Below, in pieces: positions 8,401 through 13,636 of a stretch of 13,636 bases of DNA (within the stretch, counting starts at the first letter, position 1; each line of letters opens with the position of its first letter). The stretch lies in NCBI GenBank assembly GCA_014380155.1, contig JACMKJ010000088.1:1-13636 (forward strand). Direction: 5' to 3'. Source of the DNA: Rhizobacter sp. (GTDB taxonomy: Bacteria > Pseudomonadota > Gammaproteobacteria > Burkholderiales > Burkholderiaceae_C). Made by a program: the position numbers and the translations under genes. Below the pieces are notes generated by a model, which did no database searches, had not been told where the DNA came from, and worked only from the letters and a program-made list of their open reading frames with translations.

Positions 8401-9211
8401 TGGCCGAGACCGTCACCTCGGTGCCTGCGGCGATGTCGCGCGGCTTCTCCTTCTTGGCCCAGCTTGCGCTGGCGAAGACCCGCACGCCGATCTCCCCGAC
8501 GGTGTCGAGCGCGTTGCGCCGGGCGACGTCCTTGGCGATCTCTTCATTCGACAGGACCTTGGCCTTTTGGTCCTTGGGCGGCGTGTAGGCCTCGGTCTCG
8601 ACGCAAGCAGGCTTGGGCTTGCGCTGCAACCTCGCCCCCCCGTGCCCTTGCTGCACCACGTGCGCCAGCTCATGCGCCATCAGTTCGCGTCCGGCGTGGC
8701 TTTGCGGCGCGTAGTGCCCCGCGCCGAACACCACGTTCGACCCCACCGTGTACGCCTTCGCGCCGACCGCGCTCGCCGAAGCTCCGGCCTGCGCGTCGCT
8801 GTGCACGCGCACCCGCGAGAAGTCGTGGCCGAAGCGCGATTCGAAGAACGAGCGGGTGCCGGTGTCGAGCGGGCTGCCAGCCGAGCCGAGCACTTGTTGC
8901 ACCTCGGCCGGCGCTTCGCCCAGGCCGCTGCTGCCGTTGCTCACGCGCTGCAGTTGCATCGGCGCGGCCGGGGTGTGGTCGGCGTGGCCGCCGTTCATCA
9001 CCTGCGCGGCGGCGCGGTCGGCCTCTTGCTCGAAGCGGTCGTCGCTCGCGCCCACCTCAAGCTTGGCCTGCAGGCCTTTCTTCTTCTTGCTGCAGCTGTC
9101 GCACTGGCCACCGCCACACGCGCACTTGCGCTGCAGCCGCAGCGTGGTGCCGAAAGACATCGCGGCCTTGTCGGCGGGGGCCGTGGGCGCGTGGGTGAGG
9201 TCGCCGCTCAT
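5417..9211 (-). CDS. Large DUF4157 (eCIS core domain) protein, probable eCIS cargo/toxin with unassigned C-terminus
   Basis: 1264 residues. I chose ATG at 9209-9211, which overlaps the upstream stop (ATGA); the in-frame ATG at 9322 would cover that gene. Residues 1-200 are a DUF4157 region: a Cys cluster C30-x-C32-x4-C37-x2-C40, DRFEQEADRAA (58-68), RFGHDFSRVRVHSDA (126-140) and HELAH (180-184), a zinc-metalloprotease-like HExxH. LQRK-like motifs recur at 26, 47, 87 and 195. Residues about 241-311 look SH3-like (VRVFASAS, GSGFYKIQWGGESGYV). Residues about 655-810 are helical with hydrophobic stretches (655-670 and 783-800). A linker GHHLEVTDEGICLCSPPPCP (923-942) precedes charged coiled-coil-like sequence (950-1060). 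The C-terminal ~170 residues, with PDIDYAIDL and FMFLDHKE, match no family I can name. DUF4157 is strongly associated with eCIS loci; the toxin role is inferred from architecture. Confidence 0.9.
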   Translation of the reverse strand: MSGDLTHAPTAPADKAAMSFGTTLRLQRKCACGGGQCDSCSKKKKGLQAKLEVGASDDRFEQEADRAAAQVMNGGHADHTPAAPMQLQRVSNGSSGLGEAPAEVQQVLGSAGSPLDTGTRSFFESRFGHDFSRVRVHSDAQAGASASAVGAKAYTVGSNVVFGAGHYAPQSHAGRELMAHELAHVVQQGHGGARLQRKPKPACVETEAYTPPKDQKAKVLSNEEIAKDVARRNALDTVGEIGVRVFASASWAKKEKPRDIAAGTEVTVSATVKPATLCKGTGAFHPTGSGFYKIQWGGESGYVFSPVLDEVRAPAKPLLKLDLKPQICMAPDSLLKKKPIDYNRIGQQANLDLDQGLTVMPPKAKQTLEGALGGDLERAMKIWGNEAPPPVYSIPLRMGLRDAREEIKRQARENVFLIPPWADIQFYAVPDLMPFERTMVIVVPFPVKLQSFQEVLLVPSRESALAKYFDPKVNQDLIKATDRSDAKRLAHITAMLETLDRLGPDARGRFDAKALGKMIDWAGFESDLDSHVKREQGIARLMAAKPRRTTGTDLDAIVNEQTGVEPETEAIGTQRDAMFTEQGSRKKKRAAWEEKGEARARELQDSVLAHVDFEEQKNMLMDVFSMGFMAGAQYEIPPDDWGLFADSVSKEPGAFSGGIALGLLPGAWDGVVEAFKGLIDLAELVAKLGFEVTAGPIVDLYKYLKDKEKFEAEEKAKSEALQATASIAAAAVWQAFKAFVDNPAFLSKPAFGIGEVVGRGLGKTLHDQLLSPDVNASDKGYVVGKVIGRVIIEVVMLVFAPEELLFKGGAKTGIEATKAAKAMEGLASEVPALRKLLELKNLRSGARVAEESTGARKFKTAVHGAEETTDALRAGDKARDASKAEAAAGKALPEKKAAGAADELGQAGSKASKVHAKEPLNDGHHLEVTDEGICLCSPPPCPQMRKTFANELKEYPQLDLKLTAIEEARLKDPLAAAKEAEEVYDELKRLKKLESVRAKYRRNPEKLRKDFKHEVGDDPSLGEAIDEAVRSYQRDKEVSNGELDDLLGRLEEAREAGRPGRAPKVDPYFKDMDQLSKRARKNGSKTSDEIEKARTELAQGVQHRMPEGTKVKVVNTERTAAGDAQGAAASRGADLPNPDIDYAIDLPDDMRKRVGLPKRNPKKPTTGIFKPDDIRFSGKDHEKFMFLDHKEVLTKWEASWFSSPEARIVLKDMVGRDARIAKVMGPNCQGFGYTTNSDEMARLLNDLIVEAGDGALQRVTKVTR

Positions 9212-9450
9212 GGCTTGGCTCCGCTCGCGATGTGCTGTGCCGCGTCGCGGCCGAGTGAGGCGGGATCGGCGGGTGCGGGCAGTTGGCCGCGCACACGCTC
9301 GAGGTGGCCGCTCGCGGCCCACTGTGTGGCCACGCCGGGTTGGGCGAAGGCTTGTGTCAGACCCTCACGCAAGCTCTCGACCACGGCGTCGCGTTGCTCG
9401 GGCGGCACCCCGCGCAGGTTGAGGCGGTCGATGTGCAACACGACTTTCAT
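9208..9450 (-). CDS. Small conserved-type eCIS protein of unknown function
   Basis: 80 residues, start ATG at 9448-9450, overlapping the ATPase stop (ATGA) and ending in an ATGA overlap with the DUF4157 gene. A GTG two codons upstream is possible but less likely given the coupling. It begins with a beta-strand-like MKVVLHIDRLNLRGV, followed by an amphipathic helix (PEQRDAVVESLREGLTQAF) and a flexible Gly/Ala/Pro-rich tail. Small proteins with this opening (I-x-RL-x-L-x-G) recur next to the ATPase and DUF4157 genes in eCIS clusters as far as I recall, but I know no function. It has no signal peptide, membrane segment or cysteines. Its position between the assembly ATPase and the putative cargo would suit an adaptor or chaperone; that is inference. 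Confidence 0.82.
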   Translation of the reverse strand: MKVVLHIDRLNLRGVPPEQRDAVVESLREGLTQAFAQPGVATQWAASGHLERVRGQLPAPADPASLGRDAAQHIASGAKP

Positions 9451-11327
9451 GCCCACCCCCGCGTCTGCACGTCGGGCAGGCTGCGCTCGTTCTTCGCCGC
9501 CTCGTGATGCGCGGCGCGCGCCAGGTGCGCCATGCTCACCGGCTCGTCCGCTTCAGCCGCGAGAAACGCCGCGTTCAGCGCAATGTTGCGGATGTGCCCG
9601 CCGGCCATCTGCAGTCGCGCGAGCTTGGCGTAGTCGAGCGCCTCGCGTGGCATGGCCTCGGGGAAGACGCGGCGCCAGATGGTCTCGCGCTGCGCCGTGT
9701 CTGGGAAGGGAAACTGCAGCACGAAGCGCAACCTGCGCAAGAAGGCCGGGTCGAGCGCGGCGCGCTGGTTGGTGGTGAGCACGGCCAGGCCGCGGTAGGC
9801 CTCCATGCGCTGCAGCAGGTAGCTGACCTCGATGTTGGCGTAGCGGTCGCGTGCGTCGCTCACTTCGCTGCGCTTGCCGAACAAGGCGTCGGCCTCGTCG
9901 AACAGGAGCACGGCGCCAGAGTCTTCGGCAGCGTCGAACACGCGCCGCAGGTTCTTCTCGGTCTCGCCGATGTACTTGCTGACCACGGCCGAGAGGTCGA
10001 TGCGGTAGAGGTCGAGGCCCAGCTCCTTGGCGAGCACTTCGCAGGCGAGCGTCTTGCCCACGCCGCTCTCGCCGAAGAAGAGCGCACTGATGCCCAGGCC
10101 GCGCTGGCCCTGCGCGGCAAAGCCCCAGTCGGCGTAGACGCGGATGCGCTGGCGCACCTGCGCGGCCAGCTGGTGGAGTGTGGCCAGCTGCGCCTCGGGC
10201 AGCACCAGCTCGGCCCAGCCGGCGCTGGGGGTGATTCGTTGGGCCAGCTCGTCGAGCCGCGGCCGGGCCTGGTCGCGGCAGTCGCGCCAGAGTTGTTGTG
10301 CCAGTGCCTCGTGACCAGCGTCGCCCAGGGCTTCGGCGCGGCGGGCAATCTGCGCGGCGCTCAGGCGGAACTGCGAAGCCACCGCATTGACGGCTGCGTG
10401 CACCCCCGGTTCGGTTTCACCGAGAGCGGCGTGCCACAGGGCGCGTTGGCCGTCGCCTGTGGGTTTGTCGATCTGCGCACGCAGTGACGCGTCGACTGCG
10501 ACGCTTTCCCGCGCCGCGATGAACACCGTGCCCGCGAGGCGCTGCACGAAGCGCGACAGCGCGACGGCCTGCTCGCGCGACGCATCCTCAGCTTCGATCA
10601 ACAGGCTGGCAGGCAGCAGCACGGCCTCGCGTTGCCACAGCAAGGCCAGCGCCTCCTGCTCGGCCGGGGCCGCGGGGATGCTGGCCTGCGACATCACGCA
10701 CAGCAGGCGGCCGCGAGCCTGGGCCGCGAGCGCGGCCACATCGCACTGGCCGTCGGCATCGTCACCGCTGAGCAGCACGGTGCACAGGGGGTTCTGCTGG
10801 GCAGCGAGTGCATCGGCCAGGCGCTGCGCCTCGACGCGCTGGCCGGGGTCGACCAGGTCGGGTGCCTCGTGGTGCCGCAGGAGAGCCCCCAGTCGAGAGT
10901 CCAGTTGGTTGATACCGGCAAGGTAATGCAGCACACGCTCGTCGATGCGCAAACGGGCCTGGGTGACGCTGTCGCCGTCCATCTCGATGAGGCGCCAGGC
11001 GCGCAGCGGCGCAAGCGGGCTGAGTGCGCTCCAGTGCGCACCCTCCAGCGCGCCCAGTGCAAAACCGAAACTCAGGCGCGGGGCCGCGGCATGCAGGCGG
11101 GCGTCCATCTCGACACCGGCCGCCAGCAGCAGCAGGCTGCGCTCGAAAGGGCTGAGGCCGAAGGCGGTGACGAGCTGCTCGATGGCAGGCGGCTCGGGCA
11201 TCACGATCTGCAATTCGTCGAGTGGTTCAGGCTCGGTGCCACCCAGCCGCGCGCGCAGCCGCGCGAACTCGATGCCCAGCAAGTGCTGGTTGGCTCCGTG
11301 CCAGTCGATATGCGTTGGTGCATTCAT
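9447..11327 (-). CDS. AAA+ ATPase of eCIS (Afp15/Pvc15-type)
   Basis: 626 residues. The C-terminal AAA+ module is complete: Walker A GESGVGKT at 419-426, Walker B VLLFDEAD at 473-480, sensor-1 LTTN further on, and an arginine-finger-like RRLRF. The N-terminal ~390 residues are the large domain typical of eCIS ATPases, with IEQLVTAFGLSPFERSLLLLAAGVEMD near 50-76 and many Ala/Leu helices. In Afp/PVC systems this ATPase is needed for assembly or cargo handling, but the substrate is not established here. It is not ClpV-like: there is only one AAA+ module. ATG at 11325-11327 is preferred over an in-frame ATG six codons earlier because AAGGGGGG sits just upstream, inside what would be the longer N-terminus. 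It is the only internal gene not coupled to its predecessor; a 109-nt spacer precedes it. Confidence 0.94.
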   Translation of the reverse strand: MNAPTHIDWHGANQHLLGIEFARLRARLGGTEPEPLDELQIVMPEPPAIEQLVTAFGLSPFERSLLLLAAGVEMDARLHAAAPRLSFGFALGALEGAHWSALSPLAPLRAWRLIEMDGDSVTQARLRIDERVLHYLAGINQLDSRLGALLRHHEAPDLVDPGQRVEAQRLADALAAQQNPLCTVLLSGDDADGQCDVAALAAQARGRLLCVMSQASIPAAPAEQEALALLWQREAVLLPASLLIEAEDASREQAVALSRFVQRLAGTVFIAARESVAVDASLRAQIDKPTGDGQRALWHAALGETEPGVHAAVNAVASQFRLSAAQIARRAEALGDAGHEALAQQLWRDCRDQARPRLDELAQRITPSAGWAELVLPEAQLATLHQLAAQVRQRIRVYADWGFAAQGQRGLGISALFFGESGVGKTLACEVLAKELGLDLYRIDLSAVVSKYIGETEKNLRRVFDAAEDSGAVLLFDEADALFGKRSEVSDARDRYANIEVSYLLQRMEAYRGLAVLTTNQRAALDPAFLRRLRFVLQFPFPDTAQRETIWRRVFPEAMPREALDYAKLARLQMAGGHIRNIALNAAFLAAEADEPVSMAHLARAAHHEAAKNERSLPDVQTRGWA

Positions 11328-11332
11328 GACAA

Positions 11333-11340
11333 CCCCCCTT
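11333..11340 (-). promoter_or_regulatory. Shine-Dalgarno AAGGGGGG deciding the ATPase start
   Basis: The minus strand reads CATGGGAAGGGGGGTTGTCATG. The purine run ends five bases before the ATG at 11327, a normal spacing, so translation most likely begins there and not at the in-frame ATG at 11345. The first bases of this region are the 3' arm of the hairpin at 11341-11356. Confidence 0.65.
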
Positions 11341-11356
11341 CCCATGAGTACATGGG
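11341..11356 (-). repeat. Perfect inverted repeat next to the ATPase ribosome-binding site
   Basis: CCCATG and CATGGG form a six-base-pair stem around a four-base loop (11347-11350). In the transcript the hairpin ends directly against the AAGGGGGG ribosome-binding site. It could limit or pace re-initiation at the ATPase gene, or it may be part of a dispersed element. No U-run follows, so it does not look like an intrinsic terminator. Confidence 0.5.
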
Positions 11357-11436
11357 ACGACTCCCCAAGGGGGTGCGGGCCGGCTTGGGAGCGGCCCGGC
11401 GCTCGGCCCGCTCTGCAGCGAGTGAGGCGGATTGCT

Positions 11437-12741
11437 TCATGCCGGCAAGGTGATGCGATGGTTGAAGAACGAAGGCGGCGTGCTGGCGCGGTTGACCACC
11501 ACGCTCTCGATGCCGTCGACCTTCAGGCGCAGCAGCGGCGAGCCACCCGCGGGTGGCGCGTCGGGGTAGGCAAAGCTGAGCTGGGTGCTGTCGGCGGTGA
11601 AGGCGTCGGCCGGCGCGGCGCGGCTGTCCATCAGCAACTGCACGCTCTGGCCCACACGCACCGCGGGCGTCAGGTTCAGCGTGAGGCTCAACACGTTGGC
11701 GGCGCTGCGCGCCATCGCCACCGGCGGCAGGCTGGTGATCGCCGGGACCAGCACCACCGGCAGGGGGTTGCTGGTGCGCGATGTGGCGTCACCGGGGCGC
11801 AGCACGCTGAGCTCCACACGGTAAAGGCCCACCGGCCAGGCAGCGGGCACGGCCGGCAGGTTGACGCTGATGAGGCTGTCGTCGTTGCCATCGGGCAGCA
11901 GAACTTCGTTGTCGATGCCGAAGCGGTCGTTACGGAAGACGAGGCTGCGCGCCGTGCCGCCCAGGTGGTGGCCGCGCAGCTCGGCCACGTCGCCCAGGCG
12001 CAGCACCGAGGGTGTGGCGTGGGCGGGAGCGAGCAGCGTCTCGAGCGTGGGGTACGGCGGCACCAGGCCGGGGGTGACGACCACGCCCTGGTCGAGCTCG
12101 CCGCGGCGCAACACCGGCAAGGCCGAGCGCGCGGGCCGCTGGGGCTGGATCAACACCACCGAGACCTGGAAGGCGGCGGTCGGCCGGTAGTGCGCCTGCA
12201 AGGCCGACCACAGGCGCGACATCTCTTCGGACGACAGGCTGGCCGGCGTGATCTTCAGCATCTCGACCTGCTCGGCCAGGTCGGCACTGCGCAGCGCCTG
12301 GTAGATGCTGGGCAGGATGGCGCCGTTGGCCGGCTCCGGGCTCAAGGCGGTGCGGATCTGGGCGCGGCCCAGCACCGGCGTCTCGTGCAGCATCTGCAGC
12401 GCGTAGCCGAGCAACACCTCGGACTCGAGCTCGGCCACGCCGTAGGCGGTGAGCAGGTAGTGCAGATCGAGCGCGAGCGGCGGGTTGGCGCTGCGCTCGC
12501 CACGTTGGTTGCGCGAAGGCAAGTCGACGTTGCGCAAAGCCGCGTTGGGCGTGACCTGGTGCAAGAAGAGGTTGATGCGGGGCACGAGGTTGGCGCCGGT
12601 GATGGGCACCGCGTCGGGCGCCATCGAAGAGACGGTGACACCCGCGCCCAAGGCATCGAGCACCTGGTGGTCGATCAGGCCGGTGTCGATCAAATCCTTG
12701 AGCACGGCTGTCACCCCGGCCAGGGCCAATGCATTGCTCAT
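11437..12741 (-). CDS. DUF4255/Pvc16-type eCIS tail terminator protein
   Basis: This 434-residue protein has an N-terminal DUF4255 (Pvc16_N) domain over roughly residues 1-195. Signatures are LAGVTAVLKDLIDTGLID near the start, VTVSSMAPDAVPI, then NLVPRINLFLHQVTPNAALRN. LHYLLTAYGVAELESEVLLGYALQMLHETPVL follows. This family caps the distal end of tube and sheath in Afp/PVC particles. Residues about 240-434 are beta-rich with repeated strand patterns (LRLGDVAELRGHHLGG, GLYRVELSVLRPGD, VLSLTLNLTPAVRVGQSVQLLM), consistent with two Ig-like modules, a common extension in these proteins. The start ATG overlaps the upstream stop (ATGA, 12738-12741), tying it to the proline-rich gene. The stop at 11437-11439 is followed by the structured spacer instead of another overlap. 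Confidence 0.92.
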   Translation of the reverse strand: MSNALALAGVTAVLKDLIDTGLIDHQVLDALGAGVTVSSMAPDAVPITGANLVPRINLFLHQVTPNAALRNVDLPSRNQRGERSANPPLALDLHYLLTAYGVAELESEVLLGYALQMLHETPVLGRAQIRTALSPEPANGAILPSIYQALRSADLAEQVEMLKITPASLSSEEMSRLWSALQAHYRPTAAFQVSVVLIQPQRPARSALPVLRRGELDQGVVVTPGLVPPYPTLETLLAPAHATPSVLRLGDVAELRGHHLGGTARSLVFRNDRFGIDNEVLLPDGNDDSLISVNLPAVPAAWPVGLYRVELSVLRPGDATSRTSNPLPVVLVPAITSLPPVAMARSAANVLSLTLNLTPAVRVGQSVQLLMDSRAAPADAFTADSTQLSFAYPDAPPAGGSPLLRLKVDGIESVVVNRASTPPSFFNHRITLPA

Positions 12742-13499
12742 GATTTGCCCTTGCCCGCAGGCCGCAGGTAATCAGCGAGGCTGCGGCTGGGCTCACGCGT
12801 GCGTGCTGGCCTCGCTGCGTTGGGCGGCGGGGCGAGCGCGGTGAGTTCGACGCGGCCGATGCTGACGTGGACTTCGGTGGGGCGCTCGGCCGCAGGCGCG
12901 TTGCGCGTTGTGATGCGCTCGTGGCGTGTCAGCGTGGGGTTGTGCCCGGTCGCTGAGACCACGGGCAGGGTTGGTTGCTCCGGCAGCAAGGGCGAGGGCA
13001 GGGACAAAGGCAAAGACGAGAGGGCGGGCCCGGCCATGGCTGGAGCCGTTTCGATCTCTGGAAGCAGAAGGGGCGGACGCTTCGTTGCAGGTTCAAGCGG
13101 TGTTGACCGCGCAGGTGTCACCGGCGCGAGCAGCGGCTGTGCAGGGTGTGCGACCACGGACGCAGTTGATGGCGACTCGTCACGCTGCGGTGCCCGTTGC
13201 GGGAGCGCCGCGCGGGGCTGATCAGTTGGGTTGGTCATGGCACGAACAAGCACCTGCGGCTGCTCAACCTCGATCTGCTCTGTGTGCGGGGTTGGCAACG
13301 CCACCTTGGTCGCAGGCACATTCGTCACCGCGCGATGTGACTCTCTCGATTGCTCATGAACCGGCGCTACCGCGGTCGGCGCGTCAATCTCACGCTCGTG
13401 CAACACACCCGCCGATGCGGGCTGCACACGCTGAGCGCGCAGCGGCTGCGACACGCCCAGAGCACGCTCCGCCAGGCGCTGCAGCAGCCCGTGGGTCAT
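12738..13499 (-). CDS. Proline-rich, probably disordered eCIS-associated protein
   Basis: 253 residues, ATG at 13497-13499, overlapping the preceding stop (ATGA); a GTG three codons upstream is less likely. The N-terminus MTHGLLQRLAERALG is a short helix. Residues about 20-205 are rich in Pro, Ala, Thr and Val with few aromatic residues, indicating disorder. The C-terminus returns to ordered-looking sequence: EVHVSIGRVELTALAPPP followed by SRSLADYLRPAGKGKS. A V-x-IGRVE-V strand and a SLxDYLR tail are what I recall from the gene placed before DUF4255 in many eCIS clusters. The function is not known to me. The two ordered ends joined by a long linker would suit a tether, but this is inference. 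No signal peptide is seen. Confidence 0.85.
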   Translation of the reverse strand: MTHGLLQRLAERALGVSQPLRAQRVQPASAGVLHEREIDAPTAVAPVHEQSRESHRAVTNVPATKVALPTPHTEQIEVEQPQVLVRAMTNPTDQPRAALPQRAPQRDESPSTASVVAHPAQPLLAPVTPARSTPLEPATKRPPLLLPEIETAPAMAGPALSSLPLSLPSPLLPEQPTLPVVSATGHNPTLTRHERITTRNAPAAERPTEVHVSIGRVELTALAPPPNAARPARTREPSRSLADYLRPAGKGKS

Positions 13500-13636
13500 G
13501 ACACCCACACCCGCTGCTTGTAGAGCGCCCGGCGTGCAGCCGACATCGCCAGGATCTCGGTCTCGTTCCAGCCATAGGCACCCGCCAGCGTGTGAACGTC
13601 GTCGACGACACGCTCGGCCTGGGCGGCGAGGTCGTC
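13496..13636 (-). CDS. Probable small baseplate-assembly protein of eCIS, C-terminal end only
   Basis: Only the last 46 codons are in the window; the frame is open to the right edge and ends TGA at 13496-13498. The visible peptide is helical: DLAAQAERVVDDVHTLAGAYGWNETEILAMSAARRALYKQRV (quoted as two adjoining helices). The AYGWxExEILAMSxxRR pattern recalls the C-terminus of eCIS proteins related to the T4 gp26/gp51 baseplate-hub assembly family (T4_baseplate), which often sit upstream of the DUF4255 gene. With so little sequence the family call is tentative; that it is a real coding end is supported by the ATGA overlap with the next gene. Confidence 0.6.
   Translation of the reverse strand, partial: DDLAAQAERVVDDVHTLAGAYGWNETEILAMSAARRALYKQRVWVS

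Larger units (their letters stand above)
11328..11436. other. 109-nt non-coding spacer rich in GC inverted repeats
   Basis: This is the only sizeable gap between genes in the window. It contains three symmetrical elements: the hairpin at 11341-11356; the palindrome CCCCAAGGGG at 11363-11372; and a seven-base-pair stem at 11376-11382 and 11392-11398 (CGGGCCG / CGGCCCG) with a nine-base loop. The C-runs, CCAAGGGG core and CGGCTTGGGAGCGGCCCGGCG stretch resemble GC-rich intergenic repeats I associate with Burkholderiales genomes; I cannot confirm copies elsewhere. I see no convincing -35/-10 promoter pair and no T-run terminator in either direction. Confidence 0.5.

Noticed and set aside
9212..9322. 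Upstream start for the DUF4157 protein at 9322
   Set aside because: The extra 37 residues are Arg-rich shadow sequence of the 80-residue gene; the ATGA overlap at 9208-9211 gives the better start.
5441..9778. Very long plus-strand reading frames opposite the DUF4157 and ATPase genes (5441-7726 and 7853-9778)
   Set aside because: They are antisense shadows from high GC codon bias. The products are Arg/Ala/Gly/His/Leu-rich without recognisable domains, while the minus strand carries clear families with overlapping starts and stops.
11341..11398. Intrinsic transcription terminator between the DUF4255 and ATPase genes
   Set aside because: Stems are present but no run of T follows on the minus strand, and the first stem abuts a ribosome-binding site inside an apparent operon.
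10632..12771. Plus-strand reading frames over the ATPase and DUF4255 genes (10632-11453, 10945-12771)
   Set aside because: Shadow frames. The 10945-12771 frame crosses the non-coding spacer and two confirmed genes and shows no domain.
1..13636. Type VI secretion system or R-type pyocin/prophage
   Set aside because: There is no ClpV with two AAA+ modules and no TssJ/L/M membrane genes, lysis genes or head genes. DUF4255, the CIS tube protein, the Afp15-like ATPase and DUF4157 together point to an eCIS.
1..13636. CRISPR arrays, tRNA/rRNA genes, insertion sequences, attachment sites
   Set aside because: I saw no regularly spaced repeats, cloverleaf-like sequence, transposase motifs or flanking duplications. 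Nearly all bases belong to the operon.

Overview
The window is part of one leftward (minus-strand) operon for an extracellular contractile injection system (eCIS, a phage-tail-like particle of the Afp/PVC/MAC kind). The DNA is very GC-rich, and almost all of it is coding. Base composition, protein character and a GC-rich inverted-repeat spacer suggest a betaproteobacterium of the order Burkholderiales (Leptothrix/Rubrivivax/Methylibium-like). That assignment is inference; no taxonomic marker gene is present.

In transcription order, right to left: (1) the last 46 codons of a protein resembling small baseplate-assembly proteins of eCIS loci (13496-13636). (2) A proline-rich, probably disordered protein (12738-13499). 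(3) A DUF4255/Pvc16-type tail-terminator protein with Ig-like C-terminal domains (11437-12741). (4) A 109-nt structured spacer, the only sizeable non-coding stretch. (5) An Afp15/Pvc15-type AAA+ ATPase (9447-11327). (6) An 80-residue protein of unknown role (9208-9450). (7) A 1264-residue protein with an N-terminal DUF4157 'eCIS core' domain and a long unrecognised remainder, the best candidate for cargo or toxin (5417-9211). (8) The CIS tube/inner-tube-adaptor protein (4761-5420). (9) A LysM-like gp53-type protein (4420-4764). (10) A gp27/GPD-like hub (3289-4416). (11) A gp5-like spike with OB-fold and short beta-helix (2755-3267). (12) A PAAR-like tip (2425-2742). (13) A gp25-like wedge protein (2049-2414). 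(14) The first 684 residues of a gpJ/gp6-like baseplate wedge protein that runs off the left edge (1-2052).

The genes fit together as one machine: tube adaptor, hub, spike and tip form the central piercing axis. gp25 and gpJ build the wedge that triggers sheath contraction, DUF4255 caps the tail, and the ATPase assists assembly. Seven junctions are 4-nt ATGA stop/start overlaps, including both ends of the 3.8-kb DUF4157 gene. The putative effector is therefore translationally locked into the structural operon rather than sitting in a cargo cassette at its end. No immunity-like gene, tRNA, rRNA, insertion sequence or CRISPR array is visible. The most interesting part is the DUF4157 protein, especially its unassigned C-terminal ~170 residues.
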